This document shows, piece after piece, positions 49,892 through 59,212 of a DNA stretch of 64,000 nt. How positions within the stretch are numbered: the first letter of the stretch is position 1; the number at the start of each line of letters is the position of its first letter. Source of the stretch: an uncultured Bryobacterales bacterium (GTDB taxonomy: Bacteria; Acidobacteriota; Terriglobia; Bryobacterales; UBA6623); the NCBI GenBank assembly GCA_951813065.1, contig CATOTH010000002.1, forward strand, positions 186,001 to 250,000, in the 5' to 3' direction. A model generated the notes under the pieces. That model was not told the origin of the DNA and did not search any database. It was given only the letters and a program-made list of their open reading frames with translations. A program made the position numbers and the translations under genes.

Positions 49892-52800
49892 ATGCGCGGA
49901 TCTAGAATTGCAGCTCTGTTTGTCGGAGCGACTTTCCTGCTGCCCCCAGTCCTGGCGCAACAACCTCTGGGATTCGAATACTTCGAGCAGCACATCCGAC
50001 CGCTCCTGGCCGAGCACTGCTACCAGTGCCATAGCGTCGAGACGCTGGCGATGGGCGAGTTCCGGCTCGACTCCAAGGAGAATTTGCTGCGAGGGGGTAG
50101 CCGTGGGCCCGCGATCCATCCTGGCGACCCGGATGGCAGCCTGTTGCTCAAGGCGGTCTCCTATCAGTCGCTCAGCCTGAAAATGCCACCGACCGGCAAG
50201 CTGTCCGACGAGCAAATCGCGCGGCTCCGGGTGTGGATCGAGATGGGCGCCCCGGACCCGCGTTCCGCGGAGATGCAGGAGGCCGTCCAGGAAGGGATCG
50301 ATATCGATGCCGGCAAGCAGTTCTGGAGTTTTCGCCCGGTCAAGAACCCCGCACCGCCGGCGACTCCTGGTGACACCTGGGTCCGCACCGCTGTCGATCG
50401 TTTCATCCTCGCCAGAATGGCTTCCGAGGGTCTCCGACCCGCTCCTGCGGCCGACCGCCGGACCCTCCTACGGCGAGTCACGTTCGACCTGACCGGGTTG
50501 CCGCCCACGCCACGCGAGATCGAAGCGTTCCTCGCAGACCCCGCCGCTGATTCGTACGAGAGGGTGGTCGAGCGATTGCTCGCTTCCCCGCACTACGGCG
50601 AGCGTTGGGGCCGTCACTGGCTCGACCTCGTGCGCTGGGCCGAAACCAACGGGCACGAATTTGACAACAACAAGCTCGATGCGTGGCGCTTCCGCGACTA
50701 CGTGATCGAATCGTTCAACACCGATCTTCCGTACGACCGATTCCTCAAGGAGCAGATCGCCGGAGACCTGCTCCCGCCTCGCCTTGCCGCGGACGGCACT
50801 CACTTCGTGAATCCCGTTGCTTCCGGCATGTACTGGCTGTGGGAGGTCCTCAACTCGCCGACGGACTCGATCAAGGCGCGCGCGGACCAGATCAACAATC
50901 AGATTGATGTGATTTCGAAAGCGACGCAAGGTCTGACGGTTGCCTGCGCCAGATGTCACGACCACAAGTTCGACCCGATTCCGACCGCCGACTACTACTC
51001 ATTGTTTGGGGTGCTCGGCTCGACACAGATGAGTGAGATCTGCATCGACTCGCCCGAGCGGGAGCAGGAGATCCGGGCAATCGGCCGTGAAATCCAAACC
51101 TTGAACCGTGAAATCGAATCCCTGCTGGAGCCGGCCAGGGCACGCGGCGCGAAGTCGCTGGGGGAGCGGCTCCTTGCGGCGGCGCCGGAAATCGGTGCCG
51201 AGGAGCAGTCCGCCACGGCCGCCGAATTGGCATACGCGCTGACCGAACCGAGTCATCCGCTCTATCCGTTCGCCAAGGCCGCCAAGCTGGATCCCGGCCC
51301 GTTGTTCCACAGGGGAATGGACCGCCTGCGGGAAGAGCTGGCGGAGTGGAACGCGAAAGCCGACCCCGGGCACCCGATCTGGACGGAACGACAGGACGAG
51401 ACCTACGAAGATTTCGAGGGCGGCTTCGGGAGATGGAACGTGACCGGGGCGGCATTCGGTGACGGTCCAGTCCGAAGCGGGCCGCGGGACTTCGGGTTGG
51501 CCGGATCGGCGGGGCAAGCCTTCGCCGGATCCTTCAGCGGCGGCTCGAACAGGTTCGTCGGGACGCTGACGACCGACAAGTTCCGCATGCCGGCGAGATA
51601 CGTGCATGTCCGGATGGCTGGCAGGAAGTACGCGCCGCAATCCAAGGAAACAGCCCCCCTCCGCTTCACGGTAATTGCCGACGAGCATAAGTCCGGCCAC
51701 GCGATGCCTTCCGACAACCGGCTGCGGTGGCATACGATCGCCATGACAAAGGAGCGTGGACGGATCTGCGCGATCGAGATCGTCGACCGTGACCGCGACG
51801 GGGCCATCGCAGTTGACCAGATCATCTTCTCGGGGGACCGCAAGCCGCCGCCGATAGCGGCCCCCCCCGACGCCCGGATCCTCGAGCTGGCAAACGACAA
51901 ATCGATTCGCTCCCTGGAGGACTTCGCGGACGCCTACCAAGCGCTGGCCGAGGGCTTGTCCGGCACGTCAGCACGCTCGCCCAAGGACGACGCGTTGCTG
52001 TCGGCGATTCTTGGGATCGGCAGTCTGCCCGACGCCAAGGAGCATCTCGCGAAGCCGGAAATCGAACGCCTGGAGGAGCTGGCAACCCGTCGTGGTGTGA
52101 CGGAAGACAGGATCCCGGCATCGACATTCGCCATGTCAAGCCAGGACTGGAGGCCTGCGGATTCGCCAATCCATGTCCGGGGAAACCACGAGAACCCGGG
52201 GGAACTCGTCCCACGGCAATACTTGCAAGTCATAGCCGGAACGGACCAGAGGCCGTACAGGAACGGTTCAGGACGGCTGGGAGTCGCTAGCTGGATCGCA
52301 AGCGATCAAAACCCGCTGACGGCGCGGGTGATGGCCAACCGCGTCTGGCACCACCATTTCGGCCGGGGCATCGTGCCCTCCACGGACGACTTTGGGCGGA
52401 TGGGCGAACGGCCCAGCCATCCCGATCTGCTCGATCACCTTGCCACCCGGTTCATGGCTTCCGGCTGGTCCGTGAAGGACCTGCACCGTTCGATCGTGCT
52501 CTCGAGCACCTATCGCATGAGCAGCGCCGGATCGGAAGGCGCCGGCAGGCGCGACCCGGCGAACCGCTTGCTCTCGCATTTCCCCGTCCGGCGGCTGGAA
52601 GCCGAGGCGATCCGTGACTCGGTGCTGGCTGTGGCCGGTTCGCTCGACACCACGGTCGGCGGCCCGAGCGTTCCGCCCCATATCAGCGAGTACCAGGACG
52701 GGCGTGGCAAGCCGCTGTCGGGACCGCTTGACGGCCTGGGGCGGCGCAGCGTCTATACCCAGATCCGCCGCAACTTCCTGCCGCCCCTGTTCCTTGCCTT

Positions 52801-53137
52801 CGACTATCCGTTGCCGATATCGACGGAGGGCCGGCGGGGCGTGTCAGCCGTGGCGTCTCAGGCACTGCTCATGCTCAACAACGAGTTCGTCTCCGGGCAG
52901 GCCGCCAAGTGGGCGGCTCGGGTCAAGAGATCTCGAGCGGTACCCAGGAACCGGATTCAGGACATGTACGTGCAGGCGTACGGACGTCCCCCCGTGGAAG
53001 CGGAGATCGAGGAGATAGAGCGGTTCCTGGCAGTGCAGGCGGATGCCCGGGCGGGTTCCGATGGCGAGGCGGGGGACGCTTGGACAGACTTGGCCCACGC
53101 CCTGCTCAACACCTCCGAATTCCTGTTCGTGCGGTAG
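49892..53137 (+). CDS. PSD1/cytochrome c-like, DUF1549 and DUF1553 protein (planctomycete type)
   Basis: 1081 aa secreted protein. Signal peptide GSRIAALFVGATFLLPPVLAQ. First domain is a planctomycete-type cytochrome c (PSCyt1) with haem-binding C43-x-x-C46-H47 (EHCYQCHS) and a candidate axial Met in KMPPTGKLSDEQ. Then DUF1549 (ERLLASPHYGERWGRHWLDLVRWAETNG, including a second CxxCH in ACARCHDHKFDPI), a central insertion of about 300 residues that looks like a jelly-roll (GRWNVTGAAFGDGPVR), and DUF1553 (NRVWHHHFGRGIVPSTDDFG, LHRSIVLSSTYRMSS). Such proteins are abundant in Planctomycetota, Verrucomicrobiota and some Acidobacteriota; function unproven. Start ATG 49892. A DUF1080 gene follows 47 bp downstream and is probably co-transcribed. 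Confidence 0.9.
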   Translation: MRGSRIAALFVGATFLLPPVLAQQPLGFEYFEQHIRPLLAEHCYQCHSVETLAMGEFRLDSKENLLRGGSRGPAIHPGDPDGSLLLKAVSYQSLSLKMPPTGKLSDEQIARLRVWIEMGAPDPRSAEMQEAVQEGIDIDAGKQFWSFRPVKNPAPPATPGDTWVRTAVDRFILARMASEGLRPAPAADRRTLLRRVTFDLTGLPPTPREIEAFLADPAADSYERVVERLLASPHYGERWGRHWLDLVRWAETNGHEFDNNKLDAWRFRDYVIESFNTDLPYDRFLKEQIAGDLLPPRLAADGTHFVNPVASGMYWLWEVLNSPTDSIKARADQINNQIDVISKATQGLTVACARCHDHKFDPIPTADYYSLFGVLGSTQMSEICIDSPEREQEIRAIGREIQTLNREIESLLEPARARGAKSLGERLLAAAPEIGAEEQSATAAELAYALTEPSHPLYPFAKAAKLDPGPLFHRGMDRLREELAEWNAKADPGHPIWTERQDETYEDFEGGFGRWNVTGAAFGDGPVRSGPRDFGLAGSAGQAFAGSFSGGSNRFVGTLTTDKFRMPARYVHVRMAGRKYAPQSKETAPLRFTVIADEHKSGHAMPSDNRLRWHTIAMTKERGRICAIEIVDRDRDGAIAVDQIIFSGDRKPPPIAAPPDARILELANDKSIRSLEDFADAYQALAEGLSGTSARSPKDDALLSAILGIGSLPDAKEHLAKPEIERLEELATRRGVTEDRIPASTFAMSSQDWRPADSPIHVRGNHENPGELVPRQYLQVIAGTDQRPYRNGSGRLGVASWIASDQNPLTARVMANRVWHHHFGRGIVPSTDDFGRMGERPSHPDLLDHLATRFMASGWSVKDLHRSIVLSSTYRMSSAGSEGAGRRDPANRLLSHFPVRRLEAEAIRDSVLAVAGSLDTTVGGPSVPPHISEYQDGRGKPLSGPLDGLGRRSVYTQIRRNFLPPLFLAFDYPLPISTEGRRGVSAVASQALLMLNNEFVSGQAAKWAARVKRSRAVPRNRIQDMYVQAYGRPPVEAEIEEIERFLAVQADARAGSDGEAGDAWTDLAHALLNTSEFLFVR

Positions 53138-53184
53138 GCGGGGACACGACAGGATCGGCTATGCTTGAACCTCAAGGACACATC

Positions 53185-54060
53185 ATGCTGCGCATCGTCG
53201 TCGTTTCGCTCCTGGCTTGCAGCCTGGCACCCGCTGAATCGGTCCCCAACCGGCTGACCACCGATGAGAAGTTGGAAGGATGGCAGTTGCTGTTCGACGG
53301 CTCCACATCGACCGGCTGGGAGGGCTTCCAGAACACGCCGTTCCCCGAAACATCCTGGGCGATCGAGGACGGCACGATCCGCACCCTGGCGGACAACAGC
53401 GGCGGCGACATTGTCACCGTGAGCGAGTTCGAGAATTTCGAGTTGGTCTTTGACTGGAAGCTGGTCAGGGGCGGCAACAGCGGCGTGAAATATCTGGTTC
53501 AGAAGGCTTGGGCGAGTCCTGGTTACAGACCGCATCTGAGCCCGGAAGCGAAGCGCCGGTCCATGCTCCGCGCGACCGGCCCGGAATACCAGTTGCTGGA
53601 CGACGACAACCTCAACAAGCGCAGGACGGGGTGGGAGTACTCGAGTTGCGGGTCGCTCTACCTGCTCTACAAGCCGTCCGAAGACAAGCCGGTTCGGCCC
53701 GCGGGCGAGTGGAATACCTCGAGAATCCTCGTTCGGGGCACGCACGCCGAGCATTGGCTCAACGGCAAGAAGATCGTCGAATTCGAGTTCAACTCGATGG
53801 ACCTGTTCGAGCGAGTCGAGCGGACCAAGTTCAAGCGTGTTCCAGGCTTCGGGTTCAAAGGCCCCGGACACATCGCGCTCACCCACCACAATCACCCTGT
53901 CTGGTATCGCAACATCAAGATCAGGGCCTTGCAGGGACCAAGGGTTACGGACTACCTGCCAGGCAGGCTGTTCGACCCGAATGGGCTGATTCCGCCGCCG
54001 CCGCGCTTTCCCCAGCCGGGGGACCCGACCCAAGCGACCGCATCGAGCGCTTCGCGCTAG
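53185..54060 (+). CDS. DUF1080 protein (3-keto-disaccharide hydrolase domain)
   Basis: 291 aa secreted lectin-like jelly-roll. The ATG at 53185 has AAGGA 7 nt upstream and gives a signal peptide (MLRIVVVSLLACSLAPAES); an in-frame ATG at 53161 is less well placed. Family blocks: GWQLLFDGSTSTGWEG, WAIEDGTIRTL, FENFELVFDWKLVRGGNSGVKYLV, GPEYQLLDDDN, GEWNTSRILVRGTHAEHWLNGKKIVEFE, GHIALTHHNHPVWYRNIKI. Some members hydrolyse 3-keto-glycosides; whether this one does is unknown. The C-terminal 50 residues form a Pro-rich tail. Forms a probable two-gene operon with the PSD1 gene. Confidence 0.88.
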   Translation: MLRIVVVSLLACSLAPAESVPNRLTTDEKLEGWQLLFDGSTSTGWEGFQNTPFPETSWAIEDGTIRTLADNSGGDIVTVSEFENFELVFDWKLVRGGNSGVKYLVQKAWASPGYRPHLSPEAKRRSMLRATGPEYQLLDDDNLNKRRTGWEYSSCGSLYLLYKPSEDKPVRPAGEWNTSRILVRGTHAEHWLNGKKIVEFEFNSMDLFERVERTKFKRVPGFGFKGPGHIALTHHNHPVWYRNIKIRALQGPRVTDYLPGRLFDPNGLIPPPPRFPQPGDPTQATASSASR

Positions 54061-54192
54061 CTCCCCGGGGAGATACGCGGCTCGCACTTCGAGCCTCCTG
54101 CCTTACGCTGAGAATGCACGGCGCTTCGCTGCCTTCCCCGTACGGGATGCCGGCAGCCTTGCGCCCGCGCATTCCGCTCCGGGTGAATCTCA

Positions 54193-55218
54193 ATGTTATT
54201 CGTGTATCGTCTAGTTCCCGCACTTCTGGCACTGATGCTGTGCCCTTGGCAAGCGTCAGCAGACACCGTGATCCTGACGAACGGCGACACGCTCTCCGGC
54301 AACATCCGAAGGGTGGAAGACGGGACGCTTGTGCTGCAGTCGCGCTTGTTGGGGACGCTGCGAATCCGGTGGGACTTCATCGAGTCCATCCGCAGTGAAT
54401 CAAGGTTCTCGATTCTGACGGAAGCCGGAGACCTGTGGGAAGGGCAGGTAACGCGCACTGCCGGGAAGACCGCAATCAGCAGCGAAGGACGGACCGTTGC
54501 GACTCTTGATTCGGATTCAATCGCGAGGATTGTCCCGGGCAGGCTCAGGAAAGGCCTGCTCCAGGTCCTGACGGCAACCAGCGGGACGGCGGACCTGGGT
54601 TACAGCCTGGCACGAGGGAACCAGAACCAGACACAGTCGTCGCTGGGAGCGAGGGCCGACTATAGATCGGTGCTATACAAGTTCTCGGGCCGGATCGATT
54701 CGTTGTTCGCCCGCCAGGACGGGGCCAGGTCACAGAGCCGTCACGCTCTGAACATGCGTCTGGATCGATTTCTGAGCGCGCGCGCCTTCTCCTACGGACT
54801 CTCCGGGTTCGAGCGCAACGAGCGTCGGAGGCTCGACTTGCGAACCCAACTTGGCGGTGGCATCGGCTGGCACTTGGCGGACAGCAAGGCGATGGAGCTC
54901 TCGGTGCTTGGCGGTTTCGCCTATGTCCACGAGCGATTCCGCGATCTGGACGACCGCGCCACTGGCGAAGGATCGGTTGGTCTCGAATGGAACGTGGCGC
55001 TGTTCAGGGGAGTGCGACTATTGACGCAGCTATCGGTCCACCCGGACATGGTTGACCGAGGCCGTTTCCGGATGGAATACGACAGCACGCTCCGGCTGCC
55101 GATCGCAGGCCGCTTCACCTACTCCCTGCGGCTGTTCGACCGCTTCGACAGCCGGCCTGCGGCGAGGGTCGAACGCAACGACTACGGCATCGTCAGCGGG
55201 CTGGGCATGAGATTCTGA
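54193..55218 (+). CDS. DUF481-family outer membrane beta-barrel protein
   Basis: 341 aa. Signal peptide LFVYRLVPALLALMLCPWQASA. Residues 25-115 form a small beta domain (DTVILTNGDTLSGNIRRVEDGTLVLQSRLLGTLRIRWDFIESI), which resembles the N-terminal region often fused to DUF481. Residues 125-341 are the DUF481 barrel with alternating strands (DLGYSLARGNQNQTQSSLGARADYRS, SYGLSGFERNERRRLDLRTQLGGGIGWHL) ending in the C-terminal Phe (GLGMRF), as expected for an outer membrane barrel. Function unknown; the family includes porin-like and salt-induced proteins. Transcribed alone, 132 bp after the DUF1080 gene. Confidence 0.85.
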   Translation: MLFVYRLVPALLALMLCPWQASADTVILTNGDTLSGNIRRVEDGTLVLQSRLLGTLRIRWDFIESIRSESRFSILTEAGDLWEGQVTRTAGKTAISSEGRTVATLDSDSIARIVPGRLRKGLLQVLTATSGTADLGYSLARGNQNQTQSSLGARADYRSVLYKFSGRIDSLFARQDGARSQSRHALNMRLDRFLSARAFSYGLSGFERNERRRLDLRTQLGGGIGWHLADSKAMELSVLGGFAYVHERFRDLDDRATGEGSVGLEWNVALFRGVRLLTQLSVHPDMVDRGRFRMEYDSTLRLPIAGRFTYSLRLFDRFDSRPAARVERNDYGIVSGLGMRF

Positions 55219-55470
55219 CGCCGGCCGGTCCGTCGGAGCGGGCCGCGGAAGGCGCTACCCGCCAGCCGGTTGCGGGACCTGCCCGGCAACTGTCGCTTCA
55301 GCCAGCTGTGTTCGTAACGGTCTACCCGGCACGAGCGCGAACCGAACAGCTATCTGTGGTCTCCGCTACCGCCCCGGCTGGCAACGCGGTCTGGCGACAC
55401 CGGTCAAGCGGACTTGCGCGTCCAGCAGTGGGAGAGCATGCGGCGTGTCGAACTGAGCAGTCGCCGGGAG

Positions 55471-56145
55471 TCAAGTCAGGGCGTGCGCCGTTGACTGCAC
55501 GACCGAACGCTCAATGTGAGCGATGGCCTTGCCGATGTCCCGTCCGATCAGATCCATCATGCGAAGTTGGTCGATGCGAGGTGCGACCCGCTCCAATTCT
55601 TTGGCTCCGATGAGCGCTCCGAGAACACCGCATGCGTCAAGAAGACAAACCAGGGCTAAGTCTCTGGGATCGGGAATCTCGTCGGAGAAGAGAACGTCGA
55701 TATGCGCCATGACCTCGCGCTTGGCCCGTCCGTCGACCGGGAAATAGCGCGGTGACCTGAAGATCCAGAGGTGTGCGATCGTCTCCTGCAGCAACTTCTT
55801 TTGTTCCCGCCTCAGAATCCCTTGCCCGACCAGGCTCGCTAGGGCGTGCTCTTGGATCGCGGCCGTTTCCACCTGCGCCAGCGTCTCGATCCAGTCCTTC
55901 GCATCCCGGGCCGTCTCGCTGGCTGCAATGCGTTCAAGAACCCCGTCAAGCATTGGATTGCCGGTCGGCTGGCAATCGGAAACCACCACGCGCTCAAGGT
56001 CTGTGTCGAGCCGGTCAGCGAACGCCAACTCCATCAGGACGGAGCCTGTCAGGGCCAGTTCCAGCGTCGTCTTGCCAACCGACAGGAGAATACCTTCCTC
56101 GTCGTCCAAGAGGAGCAGAATGACTTCTTCCGGGAAAGTCAGCAC
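55471..56145 (-). CDS. GPP34 (GOLPH3-like) family protein
   Basis: 224 aa soluble helical protein. Start is GTG at 56145, with GGAG 8 nt upstream. The family opening is plain: LTFPEEVILLLLDDEEGILL, followed by LELALTGSVLMELAFADRLDTDLERVVV and IEKLAQ-like helices, then LASLVGQGILRREQKKLL and REVMAHIDVLFSDEIPDPRDLALVCLLDACGVL. In eukaryotes GOLPH3 binds PI4P at the Golgi; the function of bacterial homologues is mostly unknown, though they are widespread in actinobacteria. The phosphoinositide site residues were not recognised. It lies 346 bp downstream of gyrA on the same strand. Confidence 0.86.
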   Translation of the reverse strand: MLTFPEEVILLLLDDEEGILLSVGKTTLELALTGSVLMELAFADRLDTDLERVVVSDCQPTGNPMLDGVLERIAASETARDAKDWIETLAQVETAAIQEHALASLVGQGILRREQKKLLQETIAHLWIFRSPRYFPVDGRAKREVMAHIDVLFSDEIPDPRDLALVCLLDACGVLGALIGAKELERVAPRIDQLRMMDLIGRDIGKAIAHIERSVVQSTAHALT

Positions 56146-56491
56146 TGACAGACTCCGCTCATTTGAATCGAGACTCGCGGCGAACGCCTCCGGAAGGAAT
56201 CAGGCAGTACCCGCGACGGCGGGCTGTCGGCGTTGCGACAAATTAGGATCATCCGGAATCCGCTCGCGCAAGTTCAAGAACAGCGTAACTCACCGTTCGT
56301 CGGAAGCAGCGATTGGCCCGGATTCTGCGCGCGCAGGACTGCGGCTTGGAGTTCCCCCCACCCTCTTTGGGCAGATCCTTTTGCGCGGGACCCCACAGCG
56401 GCCAAACGCGCGTGAGAGCGCCCCGAGCCGGCGGCTGCGAGAAACCGTCCTTCCGTGATCACCCGCCGGGACTCTCCGGGCAACTCGCCAC
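56146..56491. other. Intergenic region between gyrA and the GPP34 gene
   Basis: 346 bp with no convincing gene; the frames present are Arg/Pro-rich. It should contain the gyrA terminator and the GPP34 promoter, but I saw only a short imperfect hairpin (CCCGC/GCGGG near 56208-56225). Confidence 0.35.
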
Positions 56492-59095
56492 CTATTGAAT
56501 CGGCAGCGTAGGTTCCGGCGCCTCAACTTCGTCGTCAAGGTCGATCTCGTCGGTCCGAGGCACGACGCTACACGCCGCGACCACGTCACCTTCATCGAGA
56601 TTGACGAGCCGCACGCCCTGAGCGGAACGGCCCGTCGCGCGGATCTTGTCGGACTCGATCCGCAGGATCTTGCCATTGCGGGTGATGATCACCACCTCGT
56701 CGTCCGCCAGCACCTTCATCACGGTTACCACGTCGCCGTTGGAGCGCGTGATCTTGGTGTTGATCACACCTCTTCCGGCACGGGCTGTCAGGCGGTACTT
56801 GGAAAGCTGCGTTCTCTTGCCGTAACCCAGCTCGTTGATGGTCAGCACCAGATGGTCTTCCGAAGCACACAGCAGCCCGATCACGACATCGCCCTCGTCG
56901 ATGCGAATTCCGCGGACGCCCCCCGCGACCCGGCCCTGTGCCCGGACGCCTCCGTTCTCGAAGTGGATGGCCTGGCCGCGACGGGTGGCGATCAGGATGT
57001 GCTGGTCCGGTTCGCAGAGGCGCGCCGAGACCAATTCATCCCCCTCGCCCAAGATCAACGCGATGATGCCGCGCGACAGCGGGCGAGCGAAGACATCCAA
57101 GGTGCATTTCTTGACCCTGCCATTGCGCGTCACCATGACGATGAACTTGTTGGGATCGAACTCCTGCACCGGCAGAAAGGCCTGCACCGTCTCGTTCGGC
57201 ATGAAATTGAGTAGATTGACGATGTTGCGCCCGCGCCCGGCAGCCGCCACTTCGGGAATGTTGTAGACCTTGAGCCAGTAAACGCGCCCCAGGTTGGTGA
57301 ACACGAGGATGTACGAGTGCGTCTTCCCGATGAAGAGGCTCTCCACGATGTCGTCCTCGCGGGTTGCCATGCCGCGGCGGCCACGCCCGCCGCGAGACTG
57401 CTTCCGGTAAGTATCGAGGGACGTGCGCTTGAGATAGCCGTTCTTGGTCACGGTGACGACCATATCCTCGTTGGCGATCAAGTCCTCGATCGAGATCTCG
57501 CGGACCTCGCCGCCGATCTCGGTTTTCCGGTCGGAACCGAACTTCTTCGCCATGGCACGCAGTTCTTCGATGATCACCTTGTTGAGAATGGCGTCGGACT
57601 CTAGGATCTCGAGGTAACCGGCAATTTTCTTCTGGAGCTCCGCGAGTTCGTCCAGGATCTTCTGCCGCTCCATACCGGTCAGGCGCTGGAGCTGGAGCTC
57701 GATGATGGCCTGGGCCTGGCGTTCGGTGAAGTCAAAGGGCAGGAAACGGTTCGGCGCCGCATCCGACGAATCCAGGAAATCGGCGCTCAGGTATTGCCGG
57801 AAATCGATCTCGATCTCCCCCGTCAGGCCGAGCTTGGCTTCCTTGGGGTTGCGCGAGGCGCGGATCAAGGCGATGACCTCATCGATACGCAGTAACGCCT
57901 TGGCGAATCCGAGCAGGATGTGCTCGCGCTCGCGGGCCTTGCGCAACAGGTAGTTCGTGCGCCTGCGCACGACATCCTGGCGGTGGGCGATGAAGAGCTT
58001 GAGGTACTCGATCAGGCCGAGCTCTTTGGGCCTGCCGTCCACGATCGCCAGGATGGCCACGCCGGACCCTTGCTGGAGATCGGTGTGCTTGTACAGATTG
58101 TTCAGCACGACCTCGGGCTGCTCGCCACGCTTGAGCTCGAAGACAACGCGCATGCCGCGCCGGTCGCTCTCGTCACGGATATCACTGATGCCTTCGATCT
58201 TCTTCTGGTTGATCAGGTCGGCCGCCTTCTTGATGAGCCGCGCCTTGTTCACCTGGTACGGAATCTCACTGACGGTGATCGCGTACCGGTCCTTGCCGAT
58301 CGACTCGATGTCGGTCCTTGCCCGGACCAGGATATGGCCCCTGCCTTCCCTGTAAGCCTGGATCATGCCCGCGTTCCCGCACAGAATCCCGCCGGTCGGG
58401 AAGTCGGGACCCTGCACCATCGAAATAATCCGTTCGAACCTCGTGTTGGGATGCTTGATCAGCTGGATCGTAGCCTCGACGAGTTCGCGAAGGTTGTGAG
58501 GCGGAATATGTGTAGCCATCCCCACGGCGATTCCGTTCGATCCGTTCACCAGCAGGTTCGGAGCGGCGGCGGCAAGGTGCTCGGGCTCTTCGGCCGAATC
58601 ATCGTAGTTAGGCCGGTAGTCGACCGTGTCCATGTCGATGTCTTCGAGCAACACTTCGGCGTATGGCGCCAGACGCGCCTCGGTGTAACGCATTGCCGCA
58701 GGCGGGTCGCCGTCGATCGATCCGAAATTCCCCTGGCCGTTGACGAGGAGCTGGCGCATGCTGAAGGGCTGCGCCATGCGGACGAGCGTGTCGTAGATGG
58801 ACGCGTCGCCGTGGGGATGGTATTTGCCCATCACCTGCCCCACGATTCGGGCGCACTTGCGGGGAGGGCGATTCGAACGCAATCCTTCTTCCCGCATGGC
58901 GTACAGGATGCGTCTCTGGACCGGCTTCAGACCGTCTCTCACATCGGGCAGGGCACGCCCGACAATGACTGACATCGCGTAGTCGAGATACGACTTGCGC
59001 ATCTCGTTTTCGATGTCGATTGGGCTAACCCCGATCCCGCTCCCAACTCCGTCAAATGGCAACTGTCCGGAATCGTTCAAATCGTCTTCTGGCAT
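56492..59095 (-). CDS. gyrA: DNA gyrase subunit A
   Basis: 867 aa catalytic subunit of gyrase. N-terminal breakage-reunion domain with active-site Tyr Y137 ([11 protein letters not shown]). The quinolone region reads [19 protein letters not shown]: the position equal to E. coli Ser83 is Ala (A98) and Asp87 is kept (D102). This is the natural mycobacterial pattern and predicts reduced intrinsic fluoroquinolone sensitivity. The C-terminal beta-pinwheel contains the GyrA box QSRGGRG, the mark of gyrase rather than topoisomerase IV, and the protein ends in an acidic tail ([19 protein letters not shown]). ATG at 59095 with AGG just upstream and a perfect -10 box at 59123-59128. gyrB is not in the window. 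Confidence 0.97.
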   Translation of the reverse strand: MPEDDLNDSGQLPFDGVGSGIGVSPIDIENEMRKSYLDYAMSVIVGRALPDVRDGLKPVQRRILYAMREEGLRSNRPPRKCARIVGQVMGKYHPHGDASIYDTLVRMAQPFSMRQLLVNGQGNFGSIDGDPPAAMRYTEARLAPYAEVLLEDIDMDTVDYRPNYDDSAEEPEHLAAAAPNLLVNGSNGIAVGMATHIPPHNLRELVEATIQLIKHPNTRFERIISMVQGPDFPTGGILCGNAGMIQAYREGRGHILVRARTDIESIGKDRYAITVSEIPYQVNKARLIKKAADLINQKKIEGISDIRDESDRRGMRVVFELKRGEQPEVVLNNLYKHTDLQQGSGVAILAIVDGRPKELGLIEYLKLFIAHRQDVVRRRTNYLLRKAREREHILLGFAKALLRIDEVIALIRASRNPKEAKLGLTGEIEIDFRQYLSADFLDSSDAAPNRFLPFDFTERQAQAIIELQLQRLTGMERQKILDELAELQKKIAGYLEILESDAILNKVIIEELRAMAKKFGSDRKTEIGGEVREISIEDLIANEDMVVTVTKNGYLKRTSLDTYRKQSRGGRGRRGMATREDDIVESLFIGKTHSYILVFTNLGRVYWLKVYNIPEVAAAGRGRNIVNLLNFMPNETVQAFLPVQEFDPNKFIVMVTRNGRVKKCTLDVFARPLSRGIIALILGEGDELVSARLCEPDQHILIATRRGQAIHFENGGVRAQGRVAGGVRGIRIDEGDVVIGLLCASEDHLVLTINELGYGKRTQLSKYRLTARAGRGVINTKITRSNGDVVTVMKVLADDEVVIITRNGKILRIESDKIRATGRSAQGVRLVNLDEGDVVAACSVVPRTDEIDLDDEVEAPEPTLPIQ

Positions 59096-59122
59096 ATAAC
59101 CTGTAGTAGAGGGTAGCTCCTA

Positions 59123-59128
59123 ATTATA
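59123..59128 (-). promoter_or_regulatory. -10 box of gyrA
   Basis: Perfect TATAAT on the minus strand, 27 nt before the gyrA ATG; the predicted leader is about 21 nt. The -35 position is poor, as is usual for supercoiling-regulated gyrase promoters. The divergent fusion gene starts 85 bp away. Confidence 0.6.
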
Positions 59129-59212
59129 CAACAGATAGGCACTTCAGCCGTCTCGCGGAAGCCGGGCCAGGCCCCGCCCCCCGCGATTTCCGCGAACGAG
59201 TTTCGCGACATC

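Noticed and set aside
55308..55613. Plus-strand frame between the DUF481 and GPP34 genes
   Set aside because: 101 residues, Arg/Pro-rich, no Shine-Dalgarno, overlapping the end of the GPP34 gene.
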